Shown here: positions 1-9,315 of the stretch, piece after piece
How the letters are laid out: every line of letters begins with the position of its first letter
How positions within the stretch are numbered: position 1 is the stretch's first letter
From: Phycisphaerales bacterium
Lineage (GTDB): Bacteria; Planctomycetota; Phycisphaerae; Phycisphaerales; UBA1924
Reading direction: 5' to 3'
Assembly (NCBI GenBank): GCA_019744815.1
Contig: JAIEUA010000007.1
Location: 166,536-230,535 of the forward strand
DNA length: 64,000 nt
Made by a program: the position numbers and the translations under genes
The notes under the pieces: model-generated
The model's input: the letters and a program-made list of their open reading frames with translations, nothing else
Databases searched by the model: none
What the model was told of the DNA's origin: nothing

Positions 1-457
1 GCCGCACCGCGAACTTGGCCACGGCGGCCTGATCAACGGCCTGACCAGAAAGGCGGACCCAGTAGCCGCGCGGGACCTTGTTGCCCGCCTTGGCGGCCGC
101 GTTGGGTTCCGACTTTCGATATCCGATCGCGACACGGGCCAGATCGACCTGATCGCCTCGGAGGTTGCCCAGGAGATTGAGCAACAAGCTCCAGTCGGGG
201 TGATCCGCGATGGCACGGGCGGCGGCCAGCAGAGCCTCGGCCTTACGAGCCTTGGTGCGTGCCTCGCTGACTTGGGTGCGGAGCTGGGTCACCTCCGCGT
301 CGGCCACCGCAAACTCCCGGGCGCTGACCGCCGTGCTGCCACGCGAGGAGATCCGAACACCGAAGGTGGCGCACGCGAGCACGCCCGCCAGTGCGGCGAT
401 GACGATCGACCATGTCAACGCTCGATCTTCGCGAGCGGACGACTTCCGTCTGGACAT
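1..457 (-). CDS. pilN: PilN-like type IV pilus inner-membrane protein (partial, runs off left edge)
   Basis: The frame opens with ATG 17 nt after the pilM stop and stays open for about 152 codons to the window edge, so the C-terminus is missing. The visible part begins MSRRKSSARED, has one hydrophobic segment at about residues 14-32 (LTWSIVIAALAGVLACATF), and then a heptad-like polar stretch (REFAVADAEVTQLRTQVSEA) before a region resembling the PilN/GspL-C fold. PilN proteins are small bitopic proteins that join PilM to PilO in the inner-membrane alignment complex. The assignment rests mainly on the topology and on the position directly after pilM; an unrelated single-pass protein cannot be excluded. 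Confidence 0.72.
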   Translation of the reverse strand, partial: MSRRKSSAREDRALTWSIVIAALAGVLACATFGVRISSRGSTAVSAREFAVADAEVTQLRTQVSEARTKARKAEALLAAARAIADHPDWSLLLNLLGNLRGDQVDLARVAIGYRKSEPNAAAKAGNKVPRGYWVRLSGQAVDQAAVAKFAVR

Positions 458-474
458 GGGGAGGAGATTGGCAG

Positions 475-1530
475 CTAGCACTGGTCGCCCTTTCGACGCC
501 CGTATCCCGCCCCCACCGCGGCGAGGAAGCCGCCCTGAGAGCTCGCGAGCCGAAGCGTGGGTGGAATCTGCGCGATGTCGCCGATGGTGCAGGCGTGGGT
601 GTCGAGGGACGTCACCGCGCCGAGCAGATCGGCGATCGGTGCGGCCTCGGGGCCGTCGGCGGTGACGAGCATGCGGGCAACCTCTCGCCCGCCGAAGCGA
701 CGCCCGACATAGCCGCAAGCGGTGTGGATCTCTTCGATGAGCCCGGAGCCGAAGCGGTCGAGCGAGGCCCGTACCGCGTTGCGTGTCGCGTCGTCGAGTT
801 CCAGGGTGTGCGTGCCGTCGAGCACGTGGGCGAGCACGATCGGAGCCGCGTTGACGTCAAGCCCGGAGGCGCTGGCGGTCTCCTCGTAGACGGAGCGGAG
901 ATCGCCGCCTTCCAGAGGTCGGTCGAGCACGACGGTGTTGTTGTGGACCGCAAGGAGGCGCGATCCACGCAGACGCAGCGAGACCAGGAGCGTGATGGCG
1001 CCCGCCCCCGCCAGCTTGGGAAGACAGGCGCGTGCCAGCGCCATCTCGCGGGGCTCGACCCTGCGGACGTCGAGCCCGACCCGATCGAACGCGGCGACGA
1101 TCGCGCCGCTGGTCTCGTGCGAGCAGGCGTTGGCCATGCAGGTGGCGGCGCCGTGCTGGCGGGCGGGCACGGGGATCTCCCACACCGCGACTTCCAGCGC
1201 GGCCGCGTCCTGCTTGAAGGCACGGGCAAACTCCGCGGCGGCAAGCTGTTCAATGGGCGCGCCCGACGACACCGGCGGCAGCTCCATCTCGGCGGACAAG
1301 ATCTGTTCGGGACCGAGGCACACGGCAAGCCGCACGCCCACAAAGCCGCGGCGCCGGAGCACCCCGGCGATCCGCTCCGCCTCGGCTTCAAGCGGCGAGG
1401 TCTCCGCGAGCCGGGTGAACTCGGCGAGCGCGTGCAGACTGGCCTTGGCGCCCTCGAAGCGCAGCTGGGCGAGCCGCACCGACTGGGGGCTGATCTCCAC
1501 CCCGATGAGACCCAAGCGAGCGCCGATCAT
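475..1530 (-). CDS. pilM: PilM-like actin-fold pilus assembly ATPase
   Basis: A 351-residue protein starting MIGARLGLIGVEISPQSVRL, which matches the first phosphate-binding loop of the actin/FtsA-like PilM family (G-x-[DE]-[IL]-x-x-x-S-[VI]-K/R). The length fits PilM (about 350). PilM sits on the cytoplasmic face of the pilus machine and binds the PilN N-terminus. The ATG overlaps the stop of pilC by 4 bp (ATGA), so the two are translationally coupled. A later segment (LVSLRLRGSRLLAVHNNTVV) looks like the second phosphate-binding strand pair. The sequence is divergent, so the family call leans on the N-terminus plus the pilB-pilC-pilM-pilN order. Confidence 0.82.
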   Translation of the reverse strand: MIGARLGLIGVEISPQSVRLAQLRFEGAKASLHALAEFTRLAETSPLEAEAERIAGVLRRRGFVGVRLAVCLGPEQILSAEMELPPVSSGAPIEQLAAAEFARAFKQDAAALEVAVWEIPVPARQHGAATCMANACSHETSGAIVAAFDRVGLDVRRVEPREMALARACLPKLAGAGAITLLVSLRLRGSRLLAVHNNTVVLDRPLEGGDLRSVYEETASASGLDVNAAPIVLAHVLDGTHTLELDDATRNAVRASLDRFGSGLIEEIHTACGYVGRRFGGREVARMLVTADGPEAAPIADLLGAVTSLDTHACTIGDIAQIPPTLRLASSQGGFLAAVGAGYGRRKGDQC

Positions 1531-2756
1531 GGTGCACCTCCCGACGCGCCGCCCGCGCTCGCGGCGAGGTCGAACAGAGGCAGGAACATGCTGATCGCGA
1601 TCCCTCCCACCAGCGCCCCCACGACGCCGAGAACGACCGGTTCGAGAATCGTTGACAGCAGCTTCATGAACTGCTCGTTGTCCTCGTCGAGATAATCCGC
1701 GACCTGCAGGAGCACGGGGCCCACCTTGCCGCCTCGTTCGCCGCTGGAGATCGCCGCCGTCACCGCGGGATCGATCAGACGTTCGTCGTTGAGTGACTCC
1801 GCGAGCGGCTGGCCCCGCTCCACCGCGATCTCGGCGCTTTGAAGCAAGTCGGCGTAGGGACGACAGCGGATCGACTCTCGGGTCAGGCGGATGGCGTCCA
1901 GCAGCGGGACGCGGGCGTCGATCAGCGTGCCGAGCAGGCGGCAGAAGCCAGCGACCGCGAAGCTGCGTCGCATGGGACCGATCCGCGGAGCGGTCACCAG
2001 GAACGCGTCGATCCGACCGATCCCCTTGGGAGAGCGGATGCTCAGGTACAGGCCGGTCGCGGCGGCGACGGCCGCGGGAATCACGAACATCCACTGCTGC
2101 CTCAGCACGTCGCCCACCCACATCAGCATCTTGGTCGTGGGCGGGAGCGGGGTCTGCATCGACTTGAACATCTCGGCGAACTGCGGCAGCACGGCCACCA
2201 GTAGCGCGATGACCACGCAGAACGACACCGAGATCAGGATCACCGGATAGGTCAGCGTGCCGATGATCTGGCGGCGGATGGTGAGCTGCCGCCGCACAAG
2301 GATCGAGAGCGAGGCGAGCATCTTGTCGAGCATGCCCGCGGCCTCTCCCGCGGCGACCATGCTCCGGGCCACGGAATCAAACACCCGAGGGTTCGAGGCC
2401 ATCGCCGCCGCGAGGGATTCTCCTTCCTCGACGCGCTTGCGAAGATCGGCGACGGTGGACTTCAGGGCGGGTGTACGGGTCTGCTTCTCGGCGACGACCA
2501 GAGCCTGGAGCAGGGGCGTCTTGGTGGCCATGAGCACGGACAACTGGCGGTAGAACTGGCTGAGGTCCTGCAGCCCAGCTTTCGTCCCGCCGCGAACCAG
2601 AGCCGCCGCGGAGGTGGTGTCGTCCTCGGCCTTGACGGCGGTGGTGAAGATGCCCCGTTTGCGGAGGGCCTCGATCGCTTCCGCGGGCGCGGACGCATCG
2701 ATGGAGCCGGCCACGGCCTTGCCCGAAGCATCGAATCCGGAGTAGACAAAGCTCAT
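1527..2756 (-). CDS. pilC: Type IV pilus / type II secretion platform protein PilC (GspF family)
   Basis: 409 residues, the normal length for PilC/GspF. Starts MSFVYSGFDASGKAVAGSID, the conserved F-x-Y-x-A-x-D-x-x-G-K opening. Two T2SSF repeats are visible: one at about residues 70-190 (LSQFYRQLSVLMATKTPLLQ, then MLDKMLASLSILVRRQLTIR) and one at about 270-395 (FCRLLGTLIDARVPLLDAIR). Three hydrophobic segments lie near 170-195, 220-240 and 375-400. PilC is the polytopic inner-membrane platform on which PilB adds pilin subunits. It overlaps pilB upstream and pilM downstream by 4 bp each. Confidence 0.95.
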   Translation of the reverse strand: MSFVYSGFDASGKAVAGSIDASAPAEAIEALRKRGIFTTAVKAEDDTTSAAALVRGGTKAGLQDLSQFYRQLSVLMATKTPLLQALVVAEKQTRTPALKSTVADLRKRVEEGESLAAAMASNPRVFDSVARSMVAAGEAAGMLDKMLASLSILVRRQLTIRRQIIGTLTYPVILISVSFCVVIALLVAVLPQFAEMFKSMQTPLPPTTKMLMWVGDVLRQQWMFVIPAAVAAATGLYLSIRSPKGIGRIDAFLVTAPRIGPMRRSFAVAGFCRLLGTLIDARVPLLDAIRLTRESIRCRPYADLLQSAEIAVERGQPLAESLNDERLIDPAVTAAISSGERGGKVGPVLLQVADYLDEDNEQFMKLLSTILEPVVLGVVGALVGGIAISMFLPLFDLAASAGGASGGAP

Positions 2757-4498
2757 GCGGCCCTCGCTTTCGCGACCGGGCCGGCACCCTCGTCATCCAC
2801 GTGAGTGACGCGGATGATCTCTTCCAGGCTGGTCTTGCCGTCCATGGCGAGCAGCACGCCTTCCTGCCGGAGCGTCAGGAACCCGTCCTTGGCCAATTGA
2901 GCCCGCAGCTCATGGGTCGCAGAGCCCGCGTAGATGAGCCTCTTCAGCGACGACGAGACTTCCATCACCTCGTACACACCCAGCCGACCTTTGAAGCCCG
3001 TGTCGTGACAGACGCGGCAGCCCTCGCCCTTGCGGAACGGGCGGCCCACCTGATCGTGCAGACCGGCGTCGGCGAGCACGTCCTCGGCGGGGTAGTACTT
3101 GGTTGCGCAGGCCTGACAGATCGTGCGCGCGAGCCGCTGGGCCACCACGCCGTTGAGCGCGCTGGAGATCAGGTACTTCTCGATGGACATGTCAGCGAGC
3201 CGCGCGATAGTGCTAGGTGCGTCGTTGGTGTGCAGCGTCGCAAGCACCAGGTGCCCCGTCAGCGCGGCCTGCACCGCGACCCGCGCCGTCTCCTGGTCGC
3301 GGATCTCGCCGACCATGATCACGTCCGGGTCCTGGCGCAGAATACTTCGCAGCGCCCGGGCAAAGTTGAACCCGATGGGCTCATTGGTCTGGATCTGGTT
3401 GATCAGGTCGAGCTGGTACTCGACCGGGTCTTCGACGGTCAGGATGTTGACGTCGGGGCTGCGCAACAGGTCGAGCGCCGAGTACAGCGTCGTCGTCTTG
3501 CCGCTGCCGGTCGGGCCGGTGACAAGCACCAGGCCGTGCGGGCGCTCGAGCATGTGCGTGAACGTTGCCAGCGACTCGGCCCGGAAGCCCAGGTCGCTCA
3601 TCCGCACCCGCAGGTTCGACTTGTCGAGCACGCGGACCACGATCTTTTCGCCCAAGAGCGTCGGCATGGACGAGACGCGCAGGTCGATGTCGCGTCCCTC
3701 GGCGACGATCCGCACGCGGCCCTCTTGCGGCAGCCGCTTCTCGGCGATGTCCATCTTGCCGATCACCTTCACGCGCGACACGATCGAGGCGTGCATCCCC
3801 GGCGGCGGCTTCATCAGGTCGCGGAGCACGCCGTCGACGCGGTAGCGGATCCGCGTGCCCTTCTTGTCCGGCTCGATGTGGATGTCGCTCGCCCCGTCAC
3901 GCACCGCCGTCAGCAGCGCGACGTTCACCAGGTTGATGATCGGGCTGCCCGCGACCAGCTTGTCCAGGTCCGTCGCAGGCCCCTCGTCGACGCTCTCGCG
4001 CTCCACGACTTCGAGATCGGACTCGGACAGCGAGGTGAGGAACGCGTCCACGTTCACGTCGCCGCCGGAGTACTTCTTGACGAACTCGAGGATGTTGGCC
4101 TCGAGCGCCAGCACCGGCCGGATCTTGCACGAGGTGATGGTCCGAAGACGATCGATCGTCGGCAGGCTCTGCGGCTCGGCCATGGCCACGGTCAGCGTGT
4201 CGCGGACCTTGAAAAGAGGCACGGCCCGAAGGCGCTCACACTCCTCGGTGCCCACCAGCTTGAAGACCTGCGGGTCGATCAGACCGTGACGCAGGTGCAC
4301 CGATCGAACGCCCAGGGTCTTGGCGAGCGTCAGAAGGAACACCTGCGGCGTGATGACGCCCTGCTCGATCAAGAGCTCGCCCAGCATCCGGTTGCTGCGG
4401 GCCTGCTCGGCCAGGGCGCGGCTGAGCTGCTGCTCGTTGATCGCGCCGTCACGCAGCAGCGCATCGCCCAGCCGGGTTCTGGAGGCTTCGCCGCTCAC
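2753..4498 (-). CDS. pilB: Type IV pilus extension ATPase PilB with c-di-GMP-binding MshEN domain
   Basis: 581 residues. Residues 8-60 contain two consecutive 24-residue motifs (RLGDALLRDGAINEQQL and MLGELLIEQGVITPQVF), the signature of MshEN domains that bind c-di-GMP in MshE/PilB ATPases. The ATPase core has Walker A GPTGSGKTTTLY (328-339), the Asp box, Walker B DPDVIMVGEIRD (about 390-401) and the His box ALTGHLVLATLHTND. A C-terminal tetracysteine zinc module is present (CQAC and CRVC about 35 residues apart). PilB hydrolyses ATP to drive pilus extension. The start is GTG, overlapping the stop of the STAS gene by 4 bp. Binding of c-di-GMP is predicted from the motif, not shown. Confidence 0.95.
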   Translation of the reverse strand: MSGEASRTRLGDALLRDGAINEQQLSRALAEQARSNRMLGELLIEQGVITPQVFLLTLAKTLGVRSVHLRHGLIDPQVFKLVGTEECERLRAVPLFKVRDTLTVAMAEPQSLPTIDRLRTITSCKIRPVLALEANILEFVKKYSGGDVNVDAFLTSLSESDLEVVERESVDEGPATDLDKLVAGSPIINLVNVALLTAVRDGASDIHIEPDKKGTRIRYRVDGVLRDLMKPPPGMHASIVSRVKVIGKMDIAEKRLPQEGRVRIVAEGRDIDLRVSSMPTLLGEKIVVRVLDKSNLRVRMSDLGFRAESLATFTHMLERPHGLVLVTGPTGSGKTTTLYSALDLLRSPDVNILTVEDPVEYQLDLINQIQTNEPIGFNFARALRSILRQDPDVIMVGEIRDQETARVAVQAALTGHLVLATLHTNDAPSTIARLADMSIEKYLISSALNGVVAQRLARTICQACATKYYPAEDVLADAGLHDQVGRPFRKGEGCRVCHDTGFKGRLGVYEVMEVSSSLKRLIYAGSATHELRAQLAKDGFLTLRQEGVLLAMDGKTSLEEIIRVTHVDDEGAGPVAKARAA

Positions 4499-4830
4499 AG
4501 GAAGCTCCTGACGGCGGCGCCGACGTCCTCATACACCTCGAACTGATCGGAGAGATCGGTCACATCCAGGATCTCGCGAACGGTCTCGCAGACGCCGCAG
4601 AGCTTCAGCAGGCGCCCCGCGTCGGCGAGCCTCTCGGTGAGATTGAGAAGCGACTCAAGGCCTTGGCTGTCGACAAACGGCGTCGCCGACAAGTCCACCA
4701 CACACCGGCCCATGTTGGCCGAGAGAGCCTGCGCCACCTCGTTCTCGAACGCGGCGGCATCGCCCTGGCAGATCGCACCCTGAGGCACGACGGCTTTGAC
4801 GGCACCGTGTTGCTGCGTTCGGATCTCCAC
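4495..4830 (-). CDS. STAS-domain protein (anti-sigma-factor antagonist type)
   Basis: 111 residues from a GTG with a good Shine-Dalgarno (GGAGG, 9 nt upstream). The whole protein is one STAS domain: N-terminal strand AVKAVVPQGAICQGDAAAF, then the diagnostic CVVDLSATPFVDSQGLESLL, in which the Ser of VDSQGL aligns with the phosphorylated Ser of SpoIIAA/RsbV. Such proteins usually work in partner-switching with an RsbW-like kinase, but no such kinase is seen nearby. It lies 18 nt after the histidine kinase and overlaps pilB, so it probably feeds a phospho-dependent signal to the pilus operon. Confidence 0.9.
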   Translation of the reverse strand: MEIRTQQHGAVKAVVPQGAICQGDAAAFENEVAQALSANMGRCVVDLSATPFVDSQGLESLLNLTERLADAGRLLKLCGVCETVREILDVTDLSDQFEVYEDVGAAVRSFL

Positions 4831-4848
4831 GCCGCTGTTCCTCCGTTC

Positions 4849-6675
4849 CTAGGCCGCGTGCCGCAACGGGGCGCTCAGCGGCACCCGGATGGTGAAGGTG
4901 GAACCCTTGTCCTTGATGGACTCGACGCCGATGTCGCCGCCGTGGAGCTTCACCACGTCGCGAGCGAGCGCCAGGCCGAGGCCCGTGCCGGTGATCTTGC
5001 TGACCCGCGGGTCCTTGGCGCGATAGAAGCGTTCGAAGACCTTGCTGGCATCATCGGGGGACATGCCGATGCCGGTGTCGGCGATCTGAACGATCAGCTC
5101 CTTGTCGTCGGCGCGGACGCTGACCGTCACGTCGCCGCCTTCGGGCGTGTACTTGATGGCGTTGCCAAGGACGTTGGTGATGGCGAGGGTGAGCTTGTCG
5201 CGATCGCCGACCATCGTGGGGAGCTTGGGAGGCAGAGCGAACGTGAGGCGGAGGTTCTTGGCCTTGGCCTGCTGAGTGAAGTCGGCCTGGATCTCTTCGA
5301 AGACCGGCGCCAGCCGCACGTCCGCGGGGGTGAGCTGCAGCGTCCCGGCCTCGATCTCGGAGATCGACAGCATGTCACCGACGATGCGTTCCAGGCGTCG
5401 CACCTCCTGGTTCACGACATTGAGGTGCTGGGCCCGCTTGGCGACGTCGGACTCGGGCGCGTCGAGCAGCTCTTCCATGCAGAGCCGGATGTTGGTGAGC
5501 GGGGTGCGCAGCTCGTGTGTGGCCTGCTCCACGAACGCGTTTCGGGAGCGATCGGCGATCCGCTGCTGGGTGACGTCCTCGAGCACCAGCATGGCGCCGC
5601 CGCCGTTGAGCGGGCGGGCGCTGACGCGGAGCACGGTGGCTCCTTCGCCCTCGCCGACGGTGGTCTCAAAGATCAGCCGAGCCCGCGATCGGGCGTCCGC
5701 GAGCTTGCCGAGTTCGTTCTTCGCAGCCGCATCGCTGAAGCACTCGGCGGCGGGCTTGCCGACGAGCTTGTCCCTGGTGGAACCCAGGAAGATCCCCGCG
5801 GCGCCGTTGCAGTAGCGCACCCGCATGTCGGGCTCGAGACCGACAAGCCCGATCCAGAGCGAATCCGCGAGGCGGGCGACCACATCTTCCGACGTTGCGG
5901 TTGCGACCACCGAGGCGCTGGTTCGGCGTTCCGACGCTTCTTCCAATCGCTTGCGAAGGCGGAGGGTGGAGAGCTCGTCGACGAGCGCATTCCACGCCGC
6001 GCCGCTCCCGGCCAGAGCCTCGCGAACGCGGACGGCTTTGAGGTCCTGCTCGCCCGCGGCGATCGCGGCGAGGGCGTCCCCCACTTCCGCCAGCGACCGC
6101 GTGCGCCGCCGGGCCGCGATACCCAGCCCGATCACGATCGCGACACAGAGGCCGCCTCCCGCAAGCGTGAAGGTCTCCAGGTCGCTCATGGCCTCCGTGG
6201 GTTCGCCGGCATCAATCTCGATGACGATCGGCCCCTTGCCGGCAACCTCGACCACCTCGCGGCTCGCGAGCGAGGAAGCGGACGACGCCACAGAGGACGG
6301 CCACTTTGCCGGCAGCTTGCTGGCCACCGCGGCGGCATCGCGAGCGTCGAGAACCACTGTCCCGTCGCCGAGCGTGACCCGCGCCGTCGTGAGCTGCTGC
6401 GACGCCGCCAGGTCCGCGAGCAGAGCTCGCGCGGCCCCGCGATCGTCGGACTTGAGTCGTTCAGCGATCTCGCCCTTGAGCGCGGCGGCGATCGCGTCGG
6501 AGCGTTGGCGAGAGGCATTCCGAGCCTGGGCGATCTCTCGGCTGTGGACGCCCCACCAGGCCGCCACGGTCGCCACCGCCACCACGCCGGCGTACGCGAT
6601 CAGCAACCCGCCGACCATCGCCGGTTCCCGCGGAACGAACTGTCGCAGCGATCGACGCACGCGCGGCATCTCCAT
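4849..6675 (-). CDS. Membrane-bound sensor histidine kinase with PAS domain
   Basis: 608 residues. Order: transmembrane segment about 20-41, periplasmic sensor of about 125 residues, second transmembrane segment about 169-188, a HAMP-like linker, a coiled segment, PAS domain about 265-370 (LVGLEPDMRVRYCNGAAGIF), HisKA with phospho-acceptor H387 in ATHELRTPLTNIR, and HATPase with N box (LGNAIKYTPEGG), G1 (IADTGIGM) and G2 (GTGLGLALARDVV). It autophosphorylates on H387 in response to an unknown signal. Its likely partner is the single-domain response regulator encoded two genes upstream. The gene is 18 nt before the STAS gene and about 100 nt after the HD-GYP gene. Confidence 0.93.
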   Translation of the reverse strand: MEMPRVRRSLRQFVPREPAMVGGLLIAYAGVVAVATVAAWWGVHSREIAQARNASRQRSDAIAAALKGEIAERLKSDDRGAARALLADLAASQQLTTARVTLGDGTVVLDARDAAAVASKLPAKWPSSVASSASSLASREVVEVAGKGPIVIEIDAGEPTEAMSDLETFTLAGGGLCVAIVIGLGIAARRRTRSLAEVGDALAAIAAGEQDLKAVRVREALAGSGAAWNALVDELSTLRLRKRLEEASERRTSASVVATATSEDVVARLADSLWIGLVGLEPDMRVRYCNGAAGIFLGSTRDKLVGKPAAECFSDAAAKNELGKLADARSRARLIFETTVGEGEGATVLRVSARPLNGGGAMLVLEDVTQQRIADRSRNAFVEQATHELRTPLTNIRLCMEELLDAPESDVAKRAQHLNVVNQEVRRLERIVGDMLSISEIEAGTLQLTPADVRLAPVFEEIQADFTQQAKAKNLRLTFALPPKLPTMVGDRDKLTLAITNVLGNAIKYTPEGGDVTVSVRADDKELIVQIADTGIGMSPDDASKVFERFYRAKDPRVSKITGTGLGLALARDVVKLHGGDIGVESIKDKGSTFTIRVPLSAPLRHAA

Positions 6676-6773
6676 CCCGCCGGAGGCGGGGACACTTCTC
6701 GGTACCTCGCTATCGGTCGATAGGCAGCGCGACTGAACCCGCGCCGGGAGTCCACGGGCGAACTCCGTGCGCT

Positions 6774-8219
6774 TTAGGCGGCCTGCTGGAACACCACGCC
6801 CGCGGCCACCGCCTGACGGGACATGAGCTCGTCGTACCCTTGGAGATTCACCTTGGTAAACGCGGCCACCACCGCGGGATCAAGCTGCGTGCCCGCGCAG
6901 CGGGTGATCTCGGCCAGAACTTTCTCTCGCGGCATCGCGGGCCGGTACGCGCGGTTGGAACTCATCGCGTCGAACGTGTCCGCGAGCCCGATGATCCGGG
7001 CGGTCAACGGGATGGCGTCGCCCTTGAGACCGTGCGGGTAGCCGCGTCCGTCGATGCGCTCGTGGTGATGCAGGACACCCCCCAGCGCGTGCTCCAGCAG
7101 CGTGATCCCCTTCAGGATGCGATGCCCGGTCTCGGGGTGCAGCTTGATGAGCCCGAACTCCTCGTCGGTCAGCTTCCCGGCCTTGCACAAGACCCGCTCG
7201 GGAACGCCGATCTTGCCCACGTCGTGAACCAGTCCGGAGATCCGCACCCGCTCGGCCTCGGCCTCGGACAGGTCCAGCGCCAGCGCGATCTCGCGCGACA
7301 GGTAGGCAACGCGTTCGGAATGGCCGCGCGTGTACGGGTCCTTGGCGTCGATGGCCGCGGTCAGAGCCTCCAGCGTTCCGATGCTCATCGCACGCTGCTC
7401 GCTGAATCGGGCCATGTTCTCGTGGAAGGTCCCGATGAACTCGGCCACGGCGTCCAGGTACTGCATCTCCGGGCTGGCGATCTCGCCGTTGTCGTTGGTC
7501 TTGTTCCCGGCGATGAGCAGCCCGATCACGGTGTCGTCGTGCGAGATCGGGTCGCAGACCGCTTCGGCGTTGGTGAGCGTGGCGACCGTGCTCTTGCCGG
7601 GCACGAGCACCTTGGTCCACTCGTTCTCTAGCAACGCCGCGGCTTTGTTCTGGATCGCGGCCTCGACTTCATCCTGCTTCGGGGCAGCGCCGACCAGGAA
7701 GACCCGCCCGCGCAGCTCGCCCACGATCCTCGGATCATCTCGGAACCCGACCGCCACCCACGCAAAGGGCAGCACCTGCTGCACGTTGGCGCACACGAGG
7801 CGGATCTGCTGCACGGGGTCGGGCGAAGACGCCACCAGCCGCAGCGTCCGGAAGAGCGAATAGGTCTCTTCGTACGACTGCATGAGCCGCTGGCTGAAGT
7901 TCTCGACCAGGGTGTGCAGGTCGCGGAACTGTCGCTGATCATCGACGACGGACAGGACCGCGCGTTCAACGCCCGCGATAGTGGTCCCGGCCGCGAGCCG
8001 CACGCAGGCGGCGGGGCCAGACCCGAACGGGGCGATGAACGCGTGACCCTGACACTCTCCCGATCCCGACCCGCTCCACGCTTTGGCGGCCATCGCCGCG
8101 GCGGAGTCCGCCCCCGGCATCGAGCCGTCCGGCAGGATCGGCCAGGCGCTCACACCCAGATCGCGCAGACGCTCGCACGCCTTGCTGATCGCCGCGGATT
8201 GCTCTTGGTGTGTCTTCAT
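6774..8219 (-). CDS. HD-GYP domain cyclic-di-GMP phosphodiesterase with GAF-like sensor
   Basis: About 481 residues from ATG; an in-frame GTG 15 nt further upstream is also possible, and neither has a clear Shine-Dalgarno. The N-terminal half (about 80-290) looks like a GAF sensor. The C-terminal half is a complete HD-GYP domain: HSERVAYLSREIA, the HD pair in SGLVHDVGKIGVPE, LHPETGHRIL, LHHHERIDGRGYPHGL (containing GYP) and ADTFDAMSSNRAYRP. HD-GYP enzymes hydrolyse c-di-GMP. It follows the response-regulator gene by 48 nt (33 nt with the GTG), and the downstream PilB carries a c-di-GMP-binding domain, which suggests local control of pilus extension. Confidence 0.93.
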   Translation of the reverse strand: MKTHQEQSAAISKACERLRDLGVSAWPILPDGSMPGADSAAAMAAKAWSGSGSGECQGHAFIAPFGSGPAACVRLAAGTTIAGVERAVLSVVDDQRQFRDLHTLVENFSQRLMQSYEETYSLFRTLRLVASSPDPVQQIRLVCANVQQVLPFAWVAVGFRDDPRIVGELRGRVFLVGAAPKQDEVEAAIQNKAAALLENEWTKVLVPGKSTVATLTNAEAVCDPISHDDTVIGLLIAGNKTNDNGEIASPEMQYLDAVAEFIGTFHENMARFSEQRAMSIGTLEALTAAIDAKDPYTRGHSERVAYLSREIALALDLSEAEAERVRISGLVHDVGKIGVPERVLCKAGKLTDEEFGLIKLHPETGHRILKGITLLEHALGGVLHHHERIDGRGYPHGLKGDAIPLTARIIGLADTFDAMSSNRAYRPAMPREKVLAEITRCAGTQLDPAVVAAFTKVNLQGYDELMSRQAVAAGVVFQQAA

Positions 8220-8267
8220 CTGGGGTGGTCTCACGAAGCAAACGGAATCACGCCCGCGTCCAGCCGT

Positions 8268-8663
8268 TCACGCGGCCGCCCGGTCCTCGCTCGCCGGTCC
8301 GCAGATATCGAGCACCATCGCCGACAGCTCCTTCGCGCTGAAGGGCTTGGGCATGACCTGCACGATGTTGGTTTCTTGAAGGTCTCGTGGCGAGATGCGG
8401 TGCCCGCGGGCGGTGAGCATGAGCACGGGGATGGCGCTCGTGCGCTGGTCGGTCTTGAGCCGCTTGGCGAGCTGAAGCCCGTCGACCCGCGGCATCTGGA
8501 AATCGCTGATGATCGCCGCCGGGATTGATTCGCACGCGAGACGGAATCCCTCTTCACCGTCCGAGCCGGTGAGCACGTTGTACCCCAGCTCGCGGAAACG
8601 CGAGGCGAGCATGAACGTGATCACGGTTTCGTCGTCGCAGATGAGGATCGTCTTGCCGCCCAT
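8268..8663 (-). CDS. Single-domain response regulator (CheY-like receiver)
   Basis: 131 residues, one receiver domain. Acidic pocket CDDE near residue 10, phospho-acceptor Asp in SDFQMPRVDG near residue 55, switch Thr in MLTARG, and the conserved Lys in PKPFS near residue 107. The ATG has a GAGG-type Shine-Dalgarno. It has no output domain, so it probably relays phosphate or binds a partner such as the HD-GYP protein or a pilus component. It is the first gene of the minus-strand run and is divergent from the pseudopilin cluster, with 181 bp between them that must hold promoters for both. Confidence 0.93.
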   Translation of the reverse strand: MGGKTILICDDETVITFMLASRFRELGYNVLTGSDGEEGFRLACESIPAAIISDFQMPRVDGLQLAKRLKTDQRTSAIPVLMLTARGHRISPRDLQETNIVQVMPKPFSAKELSAMVLDICGPASEDRAAA

Positions 8664-8844
8664 GTGAGGTCCCTCGGTTTCACGACATCGGTCCGAAACG
8701 GGCCACGCTTCGACCGGGTGCGCGTTTTTGCGGCCTGTGCGGCCGTCTTGGCCCGCCTGGCCCGCTCACTCGTCGCTCCTCCTCAATCACCCCCCCGGAA
8801 AGGCCGAAAACTCTCCTGTGGGTGCCCGCCGAACAGGTCTGTCT

Positions 8845-9315
8845 GTGACCACGCCCGCGTCCAAGCCGCGGCCGGCGTTCTCGCTGCTCGAGCTGATCGT
8901 GGTGGTCGCCATCCTCGCGATCCTCGCCGCGATCGCCGCCCCTCGTTACTCGATGGCCATACAGCGCTACCGCCTCGAGATGGCCGCCAACCGCGTCGCC
9001 GCCGACATCAGCCTTGCCAGGTCCTACGCCCGGGCCAAAGGCTCCTCCGCCACCATTTCCTTTTCCGTCTCCGGCTCGTCGTACTCCATCGCTGGCCTGA
9101 CCAGCACCGAGCGCCGCGGCGAGGCCCACGGCGTCAACCTCTCCCGCGACCCCTTCGGCGTCTCCATCCAGAGCGTCGACTTCGCCGGCACCAACACCCT
9201 CACCATCAAGGGCTACGGCACACCCGCCAGCGGCGGCACCGTCCGGCTCCGCCTCGGCGACCTCACCAAGACCGTCGCCGTCGCCGCCGACAGCGGCGAG
9301 GTGAGCGTGCAATGA
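8845..9315 (+). CDS. Type IV pseudopilin, GspH/FimT-like
   Basis: I chose the GTG start that gives VTTPASKPRPAFSLLELIVV: a short basic leader, then a class III prepilin site (A/FSLLE with Glu at +5) and a hydrophobic helix (LIVVVAILAILAAIAAPRYS). This gives 156 residues, normal for GspH/FimT. An ATG 117 nt upstream would add an implausible 39-residue leader. The rest is a beta-rich domain, including a segment LTIKGYGTPASGGTVRLRLG typical of minor pilin H. Pseudopilins prime pilus or type II secretion pseudopilus assembly after cleavage by PilD. Its stop overlaps the next start by 4 bp. Confidence 0.85.
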   Translation: MTTPASKPRPAFSLLELIVVVAILAILAAIAAPRYSMAIQRYRLEMAANRVAADISLARSYARAKGSSATISFSVSGSSYSIAGLTSTERRGEAHGVNLSRDPFGVSIQSVDFAGTNTLTIKGYGTPASGGTVRLRLGDLTKTVAVAADSGEVSVQ

